From assembly GCF_022606355.1 (NCBI RefSeq), contig NZ_JAHHZQ010000002.1, forward strand, positions 124,001 through 188,000: a DNA stretch of 64,000 bases, given 5' to 3'. The first letter of the stretch is position 1. The number at the start of each line of letters is the position of its first letter. A program made the position numbers and the translations under genes. The notes beneath the pieces are model-generated. The model was not told where the DNA came from and ran no database searches. It saw nothing but the letters and a program-made list of their open reading frames with translations. This DNA comes from Leifsonia shinshuensis (lineage in GTDB: Bacteria > Actinomycetota > Actinomycetes > Actinomycetales > Microbacteriaceae). Shown piece by piece: positions 53,000 to 61,033 of the stretch.

Positions 53000-54397
53000 T
53001 GTTATGTCTCAGGACATCGGTAACAAATCTGCCTCAGGACATCGGTGACACTACGGCCCTGTTTGGTGGTGACACTTCTCCTCGATCTTTGAGGCATGAG
53101 CCGTGTCGAACCCGTTGATCCCCGTGTCCGTCTCGCGATCACCCAGTGGCCACCGGATGCACCGCGCGGGTCGGTGACCACCTTCTGCGCCGAGCACGGC
53201 ATCTCCCGAAAGACCTTCTACGAGATCCGCAAACGCGCCATCGAGGACGGCCCCGCCGCCGCGCTCGAACCCCGCTCGAGGCGCCCTCGAGCCAGCCCCG
53301 GGAAGATCACCGAGGAGATCAAACAGCAGGCCATCCAAGTCCGGGCCGCCCTGGAGCAGTCCGGCCTGGACCACGGCCCGATCAGCGTCCACGACCGGAT
53401 GCAGCTGCTGCGGATCACCCCGGTTCCGGCGGTGTCGTCGCTGGCTCGGATCTTCCGCGACGCCGGCGTCGCCCGCCTCGAACCCAGGAAGCGCCCCCGC
53501 GCCTCCTATCGCCGGTTCGTCTATCCGGCACCGAACGCGTGCTGGCAGATCGACGCCACCGAATACGTCCTCACCGAGGGACGCAAGTGCGTCATCTTCC
53601 AGCTCATCGATGACCACTCCCGTCTCGCCGTCGCCTCCCACGTCGCCTGGACCGAGAGCTCCCAAGACGCCATCACCGTCGTTGCCAAAGCTATCCGCAT
53701 CCACGGTGTTCCCCAACGACTGCTCTCGGACAACGGCATGGCCCTGAACCCCTCCCGCCGCGGGTTCGCCGGCCAGCTGACCACCTACCTCGCCTCCTAC
53801 GGCGTCGAGGCGATCACCGGCAAACCCTTCAAGCCCACCACCCAGGGCAAGAACGAGCGCTTCCACCAAACCCTGTTCCGCTACCTCGACAAGCAGCCCA
53901 TCGCCGCCACCCTCGCCCAGCTGCAGGAACAGGTCGATGCGTTCGACATCATCTACAACACCCAACGACCCCACCAAGCCCTCCCCGGACGCATCACCCC
54001 GCACCAGGCCTGGCAGGCCACCCCGAAAGCCGAATCACCCAGGCCGCCCGCGCACGACTCCCGGCTCGGTCGCCGCGACGAGGGGATCCGCGTCAAACTC
54101 GTCGACCGCGGCGGCAGCGTCGAGTTCCACGGCATCCGCTTCGGCATCAGCCGCGACTACAGCAAGAAACGAATCGCGATCCTCGACACCGGCCCCACCA
54201 TCATGTTCTTCGACCTCGACGGCACCCTCATCATCGAACAACCCTGGCCCTCACCCGGCGTCAAATACGTCAGCAACGGCCGACCCCGCGGCCGCCGACC
54301 CGCACCCAAACCAGACGAACTGTCACCGATGTCCTGAGACACCAACCGCTTCCGATGTCCTGAGACACTTCCGCTTCCGATGTCCTGAGACAAGACA
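53000..54397 (+). mobile_element. IS481-family insertion sequence
   Basis: Element of 1398 bp. Terminal inverted repeats of 21 bp (53000-53020 and 54377-54397) match at 19 positions and end in TGT...ACA. A 15-bp direct duplication flanks it exactly, so insertion is recent. Inside each end the core CTCAGGACATCGG is repeated: twice on the left (53007, 53032) and three times on the right in inverted orientation. The third right copy contains the transposase stop codon. It sits about 60 bases upstream of the relaxase start, inside that gene's regulatory region. Confidence 0.93.
53096..54337 (+). CDS. IS481 family transposase
   Basis: DDE transposase of 413 residues. An N-terminal helix-turn-helix (FCAEHGISRKTFYEIRKRA) precedes an rve-type catalytic domain with WQIDATEYVLTEG, LLSDNGMALNPS and FKPTTQGKNERFHQTLFRYL, providing Asp, Asp and Glu. 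A small C-terminal domain follows. It is intact and should be active. Confidence 0.95.
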   Translation: MSRVEPVDPRVRLAITQWPPDAPRGSVTTFCAEHGISRKTFYEIRKRAIEDGPAAALEPRSRRPRASPGKITEEIKQQAIQVRAALEQSGLDHGPISVHDRMQLLRITPVPAVSSLARIFRDAGVARLEPRKRPRASYRRFVYPAPNACWQIDATEYVLTEGRKCVIFQLIDDHSRLAVASHVAWTESSQDAITVVAKAIRIHGVPQRLLSDNGMALNPSRRGFAGQLTTYLASYGVEAITGKPFKPTTQGKNERFHQTLFRYLDKQPIAATLAQLQEQVDAFDIIYNTQRPHQALPGRITPHQAWQATPKAESPRPPAHDSRLGRRDEGIRVKLVDRGGSVEFHGIRFGISRDYSKKRIAILDTGPTIMFFDLDGTLIIEQPWPSPGVKYVSNGRPRGRRPAPKPDELSPMS

Positions 54398-54412
54398 CTT
54401 CGAGTGTGCGCG
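54398..54412 (+). repeat. 15-bp target site duplication, right copy
   Basis: Exact copy of 52985-52999. It includes the first TGCGCG unit of the relaxase upstream repeats. Confidence 0.9.
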
Positions 54413-54456
54413 CTCCGTGCGCGCCAATATGCGCGCGCAACCGGAAGTTCTAAGTG
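54407..54456 (+). promoter_or_regulatory. phased TGCGCGC repeats plus 18-mer upstream of the relaxase gene
   Basis: TGCGCGC occurs at 54407, 54418 and 54430, 11-12 bases apart, followed by AACCGGAAGTTCTAAGTG at 54439-54456. The same 18-mer and two 11-base-spaced TGCGCGC units lie upstream of ssb at 62028-62077. It is probably a shared operator or promoter. Confidence 0.7.
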
Positions 54457-57176
54457 TGAGAGGTGGAGTGTCGCGCTGGAAGCGCGGGCGAGCAGCCCAA
54501 GGGGTAAAGCAGGCGGTGCATTACGCCTTCGGCGGGGTCTGTGACGCAACTCTGACGGCTAAGACTGCCGACGGCGCACTGGCTGCGGCCGGCTATGCGG
54601 ACGCGGTGATGACCCGGTACATCGTCGAAAACGGTGCCATCCGCGACGACCTGCTCACTCGATCCCAGTTGCGGGACTGGGTCGATGGCTCTGACCCGCT
54701 CACCGGAGAGCGGCGCGGCCGGGACCTTGAGTCGCCGGCGGCTGATCTGATCCTGGATGCGACGATCAACGCGCCGAAGTCGTTCTCAATCGCGGCGATG
54801 CTGGACCCCGAGTTGGCGGCCGCGTATGAGGATTTGCAAGACAGGTTGCGGGACCGGATCATCAAAATGTGGCAGACCGAACTCAACGCTCGACGCGGGA
54901 AGCAGGGAGCGATTCGCGAGGATCTCGCTCGGATCGAAGTCGTCGAGTTGCGCCACGAACGATCTCGGTCGTTGGATCCGCACAAGCATCGCCACTTATG
55001 GCTGAACGTCAAGGTCCAAGGACTGGACGCTAAGTGGTCGAATGTCGACACCCGCGTCGCACTGCGGTTTCAGAACGTCGTGAACGCCGAAGGCGACCTT
55101 GCCTCGCGAACAGACCCGGCATGGGTCGCTGCTCTGGCTGCGAAAGGATTCACCTTGAACGCAGATGGGGAGATCGAGCAACTGCAGCATTTGGTGCGGC
55201 CTCTGTCGAAGCGCTCCGCCCAAATCGAAGCGAACAAGGCCGCACACCTGCGCCAGTGGAGCCTTCAGCACCCGGATGAGAAACCATCCCATGCAGTGTT
55301 GACTCAGATCGATCAGTGGGCGTGGGCGGCCGGCCGCCCGAACAAGCCGGGGTCCCTTAACGAGGACGACTGGGCGTCGATGGTGGTGGCCGAGCTCCTG
55401 CACGCCGATCCGGAGCTCGGTCGGTCGCGGAGCGAGGTCACTACTGGCTCGATGGCGATTGAAGACCTCGACCTCGAGCTCCTCGCGGCACAGGCGATCG
55501 TGGATGCGGATGCTCGCTCGAGCGGGACCGGGGGCCGGTTCAGCGACTTGGACGTTCGAGCAGGAGCGATCAGAGCGATCGCCGCTGCCGGGGCGATCGC
55601 TGAACACGCCCAGCTCGTGAAAAAGGTCGATGAAGTGATCTCGCTCGCGGTCCGGACGCACACGGTGACGCTTCTGTCGGAGCCGGACATTCCGGCGCAC
55701 ATCAAGCGGCGCATGGCAACGTCCACTGCAACGCTCAAGGCCACGGTTGCGCACCGTACGGACTCACTTGCTGCGCGAGGCGAAGTGGTCCCTTCCACCG
55801 AGATCGCTGCGATTGCGAGGACGATCGAACCTGGCCGAACACTCGATGACGGCCAGCTTCAGGGCGCTTCCTCCATTGCGGGTACAGACAGAATTGTGGC
55901 CATTTCTGGAGCGGCCGGAACGGGAAAGACGACGATGCTCAAGGTGGCCGGTGCCACCCTTCGTCGACGTGGCCGCAACATGATCATCGTGGCGCCCACA
56001 AAGAAGGCCTCAGCTGTCGCGGGCCGCGAAACCGAGAGCGAATCCTCCTCTCTTCACCAGCTGCTGTACGACTTTGGTTGGCGCTGGACACGCAACCCCG
56101 CTGGCGCGACCGAATGGGCATGTCTCAAGCTCGGCGAGGTAGACCCTGCAAACGGTAGAGAGTACGCGGGTCCGCGACTCGGGATCGGACCTGGCGATCG
56201 GATCGTTGTCGACGAAGCCGGAATGCTCGACCTCGAATCGGCCAATGCACTCCTAGACATCGTTGGACGCACCGGGGCTGGCGTCGCTCTCGTTGGCGAT
56301 CAGAACCAGGCGCTGCCCGTTGGGCACTCCGGCGCCATGGCTCTGTTTTGGAGGCGAGCACCCCGGCAGATTGAGCTTCTTACGATCCACCGGTTCATCG
56401 ATCCCGACTGGGCGGACTTGTCTCTCAGACTGCGCGACCCGGCAAGCCAGGAGCAAGCGGCCGAGGTCGCCGACGACTTGATCCACGCCGGACATGTCGT
56501 TCAGGCGAGTAGCGACGTGGAAGCTCGAAATCTGATGGTGGACGCATGGTTCAATGCTGTCCAGACTCGACGAAGCATTGCACTTGTCACCGCGACTCAC
56601 TCTGAAGCTCAAGCAATCAATGAAGCTATTCAAGCCCGACGAGTCGTGAGCGGATCTGTTGATACGAACAGTTCAGTACTCGGACAGGCTGATCAGCCAA
56701 TCTTCGCTGGCGACGTAGTGCAGACTCGTCGCAACGACAGGACCACGAACGTGCAGAACCGAGAGAACTGGGTGGTCAAGAAGGTGACCTCCGCGCATGT
56801 CGTGCTGGCGGCGGCCAATGATTCGACTGATCTTCGGCGCATTTCCCTCGAATACGCCGCGTCACACCTCCACCTGGCATACGCCACTACCGTTTACGGG
56901 GTCCAAGGCGAAACTACCGACCTCTCGATTGTGGGTCCAGGGGTCGATGCTGCTGGCCTTTATGTTGGCCTCACCCGTGGCAAACATGACAATCGAGCAG
57001 TTGTGGTCGCCTCAACGGACGCATCGACGCGTTCTCAGCTCGTCGAGGCGATGCAAAGACGCGCAACCGAGGAAACGCTCGAGAAGTCTCGCTTGGCTGC
57101 TCGATCCGAACTCAACCGAGCGGCTCAAACGGTAGTCGGCTCCAATGTGGCTGGCTCGCCTGCTCTCCAATCGTAA
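54456..57176 (+). CDS. MobF family relaxase-helicase (TraA/TrwC-like)
   Basis: Conjugative relaxase of about 906 residues that nicks and unwinds plasmid DNA for transfer. The GTG at 54456 has GGAAG upstream and gives the start MRGGVSRWK; upstream frame runs into the insertion sequence. The N-terminal relaxase has a single candidate catalytic Tyr (VMTRYIVENG, Tyr55), WVDGSDPLTGERRGR, and the His triad PHKHRHLWLNV (176/178/180). The helicase part has GAAGTGKTT near 485 and VDEAGMLD near 584, and TTVYGVQGET near 820. Many MobF proteins show a Tyr pair where only one is visible here. Confidence 0.9.
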   Translation: MRGGVSRWKRGRAAQGVKQAVHYAFGGVCDATLTAKTADGALAAAGYADAVMTRYIVENGAIRDDLLTRSQLRDWVDGSDPLTGERRGRDLESPAADLILDATINAPKSFSIAAMLDPELAAAYEDLQDRLRDRIIKMWQTELNARRGKQGAIREDLARIEVVELRHERSRSLDPHKHRHLWLNVKVQGLDAKWSNVDTRVALRFQNVVNAEGDLASRTDPAWVAALAAKGFTLNADGEIEQLQHLVRPLSKRSAQIEANKAAHLRQWSLQHPDEKPSHAVLTQIDQWAWAAGRPNKPGSLNEDDWASMVVAELLHADPELGRSRSEVTTGSMAIEDLDLELLAAQAIVDADARSSGTGGRFSDLDVRAGAIRAIAAAGAIAEHAQLVKKVDEVISLAVRTHTVTLLSEPDIPAHIKRRMATSTATLKATVAHRTDSLAARGEVVPSTEIAAIARTIEPGRTLDDGQLQGASSIAGTDRIVAISGAAGTGKTTMLKVAGATLRRRGRNMIIVAPTKKASAVAGRETESESSSLHQLLYDFGWRWTRNPAGATEWACLKLGEVDPANGREYAGPRLGIGPGDRIVVDEAGMLDLESANALLDIVGRTGAGVALVGDQNQALPVGHSGAMALFWRRAPRQIELLTIHRFIDPDWADLSLRLRDPASQEQAAEVADDLIHAGHVVQASSDVEARNLMVDAWFNAVQTRRSIALVTATHSEAQAINEAIQARRVVSGSVDTNSSVLGQADQPIFAGDVVQTRRNDRTTNVQNRENWVVKKVTSAHVVLAAANDSTDLRRISLEYAASHLHLAYATTVYGVQGETTDLSIVGPGVDAAGLYVGLTRGKHDNRAVVVASTDASTRSQLVEAMQRRATEETLEKSRLAARSELNRAAQTVVGSNVAGSPALQS

Positions 57177-57199
57177 CTATGAGTCGGATGATGCCCGAA

Positions 57200-57604
57200 C
57201 TAACTGTTCGCCAGACCGGTCGCACGTAACTCGCGACCGACCTCGTTAGCCCCGTCGAGCTCCCCTCCTCGCGCGTCAAATCGAAATAGAGCCACGCCGA
57301 GAATGTCCGCCTGATCCTGCGCATCAGGGAAAGCGCCGCCGGGATGAAACACCAATGCGCGGCGTCCATCGATATATGCAATGCCGGAAGCCCTCAACAC
57401 TGTCTCCACGTCCAGATTCTTGGGGCGATTGTCCACCCATGCGACGAAGCGCGTGCTGTAGAGATCACATACTTCTTTGGCTGCCCCTGAAGCGGCGACT
57501 GTGTCAGCTGCGCCGAGGTAGACCATCCACTCTTGACACAGCTGAACCGCGTCCCTGTCCGACGCTTTCCAGGCCCTCGGCTTGGGGGGTTCGGCGTACA
57601 TCAT
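57200..57604 (-). CDS. Mrr-like restriction endonuclease fold protein lacking catalytic residues
   Basis: Protein of 134 residues. CQEWMVYLGAADTVAASGAA and the later ALFRFDARGGELD resemble the C-terminal domain of Mrr-type nucleases, but the active-site Asp...QxK pattern is not kept: the strand equivalent to AQVKW reads VAWVDN. It may be a DNA-binding remnant of a nuclease or an unrelated protein. It is convergent with the relaxase gene and 75 bases from the HEPN gene. Confidence 0.5.
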   Translation of the reverse strand: MMYAEPPKPRAWKASDRDAVQLCQEWMVYLGAADTVAASGAAKEVCDLYSTRFVAWVDNRPKNLDVETVLRASGIAYIDGRRALVFHPGGAFPDAQDQADILGVALFRFDARGGELDGANEVGRELRATGLANS

Positions 57605-57679
57605 TCCCTAAGTGTCCACCCGACCACCGGAGCTCCGTCTACTGTGGCCTCATTTTCAAATCACGATCGGGTGAGCCAA

Positions 57680-58330
57680 TCAGGATGTGGCTGGGTAGAC
57701 GATCGACGTGCCGACATGCGCGGCAGCACCATTGCTCGTAAGTCGCACCAACCTTCGTAAGAACGACACGCAAGTTTCTGCATCAGTGAGACGTATTGTC
57801 GGATCGCTGGTCGCACCATCGAGCCGGACTGACTCGAGGGCCTGAACGACGGGAAGCTCGTCGTGCCCATGCGCAATGGCGTGTCTCACCTGCAACCACT
57901 CGTCGAGGCGCCCATCGACCATCGCCGGTGTCCATGTCACCCGCTGGCGGCCGCGGCCGCCCGCAATGGTCCATGTCCAAAGTGGCCGAGGATCGAACCC
58001 TGCGCTCATCATTAGGCGACGCGTGTTTTGCGCATTCGGAGTAGCCAGCTTCTGAACGCCGTCGAAGACCTGGCCGCATCTTGCGAGGTATCTCGCACGT
58101 TTCCGCGCCTTCGCAACTGAAGGTGCCGCCGTTTCAACAATCCCGAGGGTGATGTCCTGCACCGCTGCCTGCCACGCAGCTACGGCCAGGACTACGACCG
58201 CACGATCAAGTGACACTTCGCGATACCGTCGGCCGCCACCCCCTGTTCCGTAGCCGCGATGCACCTCGATGATGTTGACGCAGTGCTTCATCGCGCCCTC
58301 GAAATTCTCCACCGCACCCTGAAGCTCCAT
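57680..58330 (-). CDS. HEPN domain protein (RiboL-PSP-HEPN-like)
   Basis: All-helical protein of 216 residues. The motif VRHAIAHGHDELP near residues 148-160 gives the R-x4-H signature (Arg149, His154) of HEPN ribonucleases, and the surrounding pattern (DRAVVVLAVAAWQAAVQDI near residue 42, DEWLQVRHAIAHG) resembles RiboL-PSP-HEPN domains used in defence and toxin systems. It may be a ribonuclease effector; activity is not shown by sequence. It is co-directional with the ImmA/XRE genes. Confidence 0.65.
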   Translation of the reverse strand: MELQGAVENFEGAMKHCVNIIEVHRGYGTGGGGRRYREVSLDRAVVVLAVAAWQAAVQDITLGIVETAAPSVAKARKRARYLARCGQVFDGVQKLATPNAQNTRRLMMSAGFDPRPLWTWTIAGGRGRQRVTWTPAMVDGRLDEWLQVRHAIAHGHDELPVVQALESVRLDGATSDPTIRLTDAETCVSFLRRLVRLTSNGAAAHVGTSIVYPATS

Positions 58331-58530
58331 GCTCCGGATTGTTTCGCATTGGAGCGTTGAAAGGCCACGACGCGCCTAGGCTGCGCGCTGGGTCAACCGG
58401 CCAGGCGATGGAGGAGCGGCCATTCCGACGACTGCGGCGCTCGAGCACACTCTCTATGGGCGACGACAAGGCAGCAGTGCCGCGCTAAAAAGAGAGCGGC
58501 ATGCACCAGGTTCGATATTGGCAGGAGGGG

Positions 58531-59103
58531 CTAAGTGCGCGTGGACCCGTAGTTCCTGGCGCGGTGCACCCTTTTGCGAGCACCGCTTGCGTTCACGCGA
58601 AACCGGATCATCTTGGGACTCACTCCATACTTGAGGGCAGCTTCTTCCTCGCTCCACCGGTTCCGCACGATTGTCATGCACATTTCGTCTGTTACGAGCA
58701 GGCAACCGCCAAGCCAGTTTGCTTCGTCTTCGACGTCCTCATCCCATACGCGGCAGCCATTGGCGTCCAGGGGTGGCGTCGGTGGGTGCCCGAGGAGCCC
58801 GTGGCCAAGTTCGTGGCCGATGTTGCTGTTCTGCCGGCCTGGTGAGTGCGCATCGTTGTGAATGATCGCTCGCTTCGTCCCGTCGAAGACTGTGACGGCT
58901 GAAAAGGACTCGGGCTCGGTGACAAGAAAATGGACCACCTCGGGCGCGGAGCTCTTCATTGAAGACAGCGCCAGCACAGGAATATCCAGGAACTTAGCGA
59001 GTTGGCGAGGGTCGAGTCGGTTCCATCGAGTGAGTCCGAGGTCAGCGCGTGCTTCGTCCGCAACGAGCTTTGCCCAGCTCTTGAATCCTCGGTAGTACCC
59101 CAC
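58531..59103 (-). CDS. ImmA/IrrE family metallopeptidase
   Basis: Peptidase of 190 residues with the zinc motif SNIGHELGHGLLGH (HELGH at 97-101) and the third ligand Glu in EDVEDEANWLGG. The C-terminal third resembles a small helix-turn-helix (EEEAALKYGVSPKMIRFRVN). Such peptidases cleave their partner XRE repressor upon a signal. Its gene starts 12 bases after the XRE gene. Confidence 0.9.
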   Translation of the reverse strand: MGYYRGFKSWAKLVADEARADLGLTRWNRLDPRQLAKFLDIPVLALSSMKSSAPEVVHFLVTEPESFSAVTVFDGTKRAIIHNDAHSPGRQNSNIGHELGHGLLGHPPTPPLDANGCRVWDEDVEDEANWLGGCLLVTDEMCMTIVRNRWSEEEAALKYGVSPKMIRFRVNASGARKRVHRARNYGSTRT

Positions 59104-59114
59104 GCCCGCTTCTC

Positions 59115-59471
59115 CTATTTGTCGCTGCGGAGGTTCTCGTATGCGGCCTTGATCATCCCATCAAGTGCGATGGCCGCCTCGCTCGTAAGGTTTCGATCGG
59201 CCCGTAGGTAAGCCGTGATCTTTGTCAAAGCTTCCGGATCGGGCTTCTCGTCGCCGGTTCGAACGAAGTCGTCAACATTGAGGCCGGACCATGTCGAGAG
59301 CGCCGCTAGACCGTCGACGTCCGGTCGTTTGCCTTGCGCCATTCGGGTGAGCGTGGACGCGCTGACGCCGGATCCCTGAGCGACCTGTTTCCAATTCAAT
59401 TTTCTGCTTTGCCGTTCGGAGTCGAGCGCCTCATAGAACGAGGATGCGTCAAACGATCCGACCTTGGACAT
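59115..59471 (-). CDS. XRE family regulator paired with ImmA/IrrE
   Basis: Regulator of 118 residues with a helix-turn-helix at about 26-62 (NWKQVAQGSGVSASTLTRMA). It probably represses its own gene and the divergent ubiquitin-like operon from dyads in the 94-base gap, and is the likely substrate of the adjoining peptidase. Confidence 0.88.
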   Translation of the reverse strand: MSKVGSFDASSFYEALDSERQSRKLNWKQVAQGSGVSASTLTRMAQGKRPDVDGLAALSTWSGLNVDDFVRTGDEKPDPEALTKITAYLRADRNLTSEAAIALDGMIKAAYENLRSDK

Positions 59472-59484
59472 AGCGAGCCTCCTG

Positions 59485-59536
59485 ATTGCAATTTCGCAAT
59501 TGAACGTCTAGAGTCGATTTCAGGTTCGCAATCGAC
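59485..59536. promoter_or_regulatory. candidate XRE operators between xre and the ubiquitin-like operon
   Basis: ATTGCAATTTCGCAAT at 59485-59500 is a dyad with arms ATTGC/GCAAT. GTCGATT at 59513 pairs perfectly with AATCGAC at 59530 across ten bases. Both lie between the divergent starts at 59471 and 59565. Confidence 0.65.
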
Positions 59537-59564
59537 AACCTAAAGTCTAATCAAAGGAATCAAC

Positions 59565-59841
59565 ATGACACAGCAGGAAACCCTGGAGAAGCAGGGAAAA
59601 CCAAAAAGAGTACGAGATCGTCGTCGACGGGCAGCTGCACCTCGTCCCGTCCGAAACGGTCACATTCCGCCAGGTCGTCGCCCTCGCCTACCCGGACACG
59701 GCTGACGCAGTTGACCTCACCTTTGTCGTCACCTTCCGGAAAGCTCACCAGCCGAAGGATGGGAGCCTCGCGGACGGCGGATCGGTGATCGTGAAGAACA
59801 AGGGGACGATCTTCAATGTCACCTACACCCGTCGCTCATAA
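59565..59841 (+). CDS. Multi_ubiq-type ubiquitin-like protein, one-base frameshift near its start
   Basis: The ATG at 59565 has AAAGGA upstream and encodes MTQQETLEKQGKPK. After the A5 run at 59603-59607 the frame must shift by +1 to give EYEIVVDGQLHLVPSETVTF, RQVVALAYPD, FVVTFRKAHQPKDGSLADGG and VIVKNKGTIFNVTYTRRS. That is one complete Multi_ubiq (PF14452-like) beta-grasp domain of about 91 residues in all. The tail ends Arg-Arg-Ser, without Gly-Gly. The slip site AAA followed by the rare codon AGA would suit programmed +1 frameshifting, but an extra A from assembly is equally possible. The E1-like gene starts inside its last codons. Confidence 0.82.
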
Positions 59842-61033
59842 CCAGGACCTTCGTCGCCTACGCGATGAGGGATACGAGGTTCAGGTCAGCGAGAACCACC
59901 TCCTCCTTCACCACGTGCCATACGTCACTCCCACCGGGGCGGTGGCGTACGGCACCCTGATGTCGACTCTCAATCTGAACGACGACATCGTAGGCGTACC
60001 GGATACCCATGTTGTCTCCTTCGCCGGAGAGCGGCCGTCACGTCCGGACGGATCCGAGGTGCCGAATCTCATCCACACGGTAGGGCGCGCGGAACTTGCC
60101 CCTGGGCTTACCATCGACTTTCAGTTTTCCAACAAGCCTGACGCGGGCTTTGGCGACTATTACGCGAAGATGACCTCCTACGTCAACATCCTGTGGGGTT
60201 ACGCCGCCCAGCTCGACCCGAACGCAACGCCGAGGACGTACGTAGTCCATGAGGACGAAGATCCGGACAGTGTCTTTGTGTATGCAGACTCGGCATCAAC
60301 ACGTGCGGGTATCTCGGCGATCTCCGCGAAACTGAGGCTCTCGAAGGTTGCGATCGTTGGCCTCGGCGGCACCGGTTCTTACATCTTCGACCTTGTGGCA
60401 AAGACCCCTGTGAAGGAGATCCATCTCTTCGATGGCGACCGATTCCTTCAGCACAACGCGTTCCGCGCGCCCGGCGCGGCTAGGCTGGAGGACTTCGCCG
60501 CCATGCCATTCAAGGTCGAATACTTCCGCGATAGCTACTCTGCGATGCGCAACGGGATCACCGCGCACCCGTACGACGTTGACGAAACGACCCGGAGTGA
60601 ACTGGCCGACATGGACTTTGTTTTCCTGGCAGCTGAGGGAGGAACGACCAAGCGACTGATCGTGGAGGCGCTCGAAGCCGCCGGTGTTCCGTTCATCGAT
60701 GTCGGTATCGGGGTGAAACCAACCGGCGGAGCGCTCGGCGGCATCCTCGCGGTCACCACCAGCACTGCAGAAGACCGCGCACTCGTTCACGATCGGCGAC
60801 GCATCGACTTCTCAGACACGGATGAAGGGGATGAGTACGACCTCAACATCCAGATCGCCGACCTAAATGCTCTCAATGCTTCCTTGGCTGTGATCCGCTG
60901 GAAAAAGCTTTTCGGCTTCTACTCCGATCTCGAACACGAGCACTATTCGGCATACACGATCGACGGCAACCACCTACTTAATGAGGACCAGCCGGTCGAA
61001 AGCGAGAGCGACACCGATGCCGAAGCGGCGTGA
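59816..61033 (+). CDS. DUF6791-ThiF E1-like protein without cysteine
   Basis: Protein of 405 residues. Residues 1-160 match the DUF6791/prokaryotic E2-like region (LLLHHVPYVTPTGAVAYGTL, then DTHVVSFAGERPSRPDGSE). Residues 170-370 are a ThiF/E1 adenylation domain with VAIVGLGGTGSYIFDLVAK (GLGGTG 182-187), the acidic strand HLFDGDRF, and the Asn and Arg of LQHNAFRAPG. It should adenylate the C-terminus of the ubiquitin-like protein. The translated sequence contains no Cys, so a classical E1 thioester cannot form. It overlaps the upstream gene by 26 bases and the downstream by 17. Confidence 0.9.
   Translation: MSPTPVAHNQDLRRLRDEGYEVQVSENHLLLHHVPYVTPTGAVAYGTLMSTLNLNDDIVGVPDTHVVSFAGERPSRPDGSEVPNLIHTVGRAELAPGLTIDFQFSNKPDAGFGDYYAKMTSYVNILWGYAAQLDPNATPRTYVVHEDEDPDSVFVYADSASTRAGISAISAKLRLSKVAIVGLGGTGSYIFDLVAKTPVKEIHLFDGDRFLQHNAFRAPGAARLEDFAAMPFKVEYFRDSYSAMRNGITAHPYDVDETTRSELADMDFVFLAAEGGTTKRLIVEALEAAGVPFIDVGIGVKPTGGALGGILAVTTSTAEDRALVHDRRRIDFSDTDEGDEYDLNIQIADLNALNASLAVIRWKKLFGFYSDLEHEHYSAYTIDGNHLLNEDQPVESESDTDAEAA

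Noticed and set aside
53937-54455. In-frame extension of the relaxase gene upstream to 53937
   Set aside because: This stretch lies inside the IS481 element in another frame of its transposase; the extension exists only because of the insertion.
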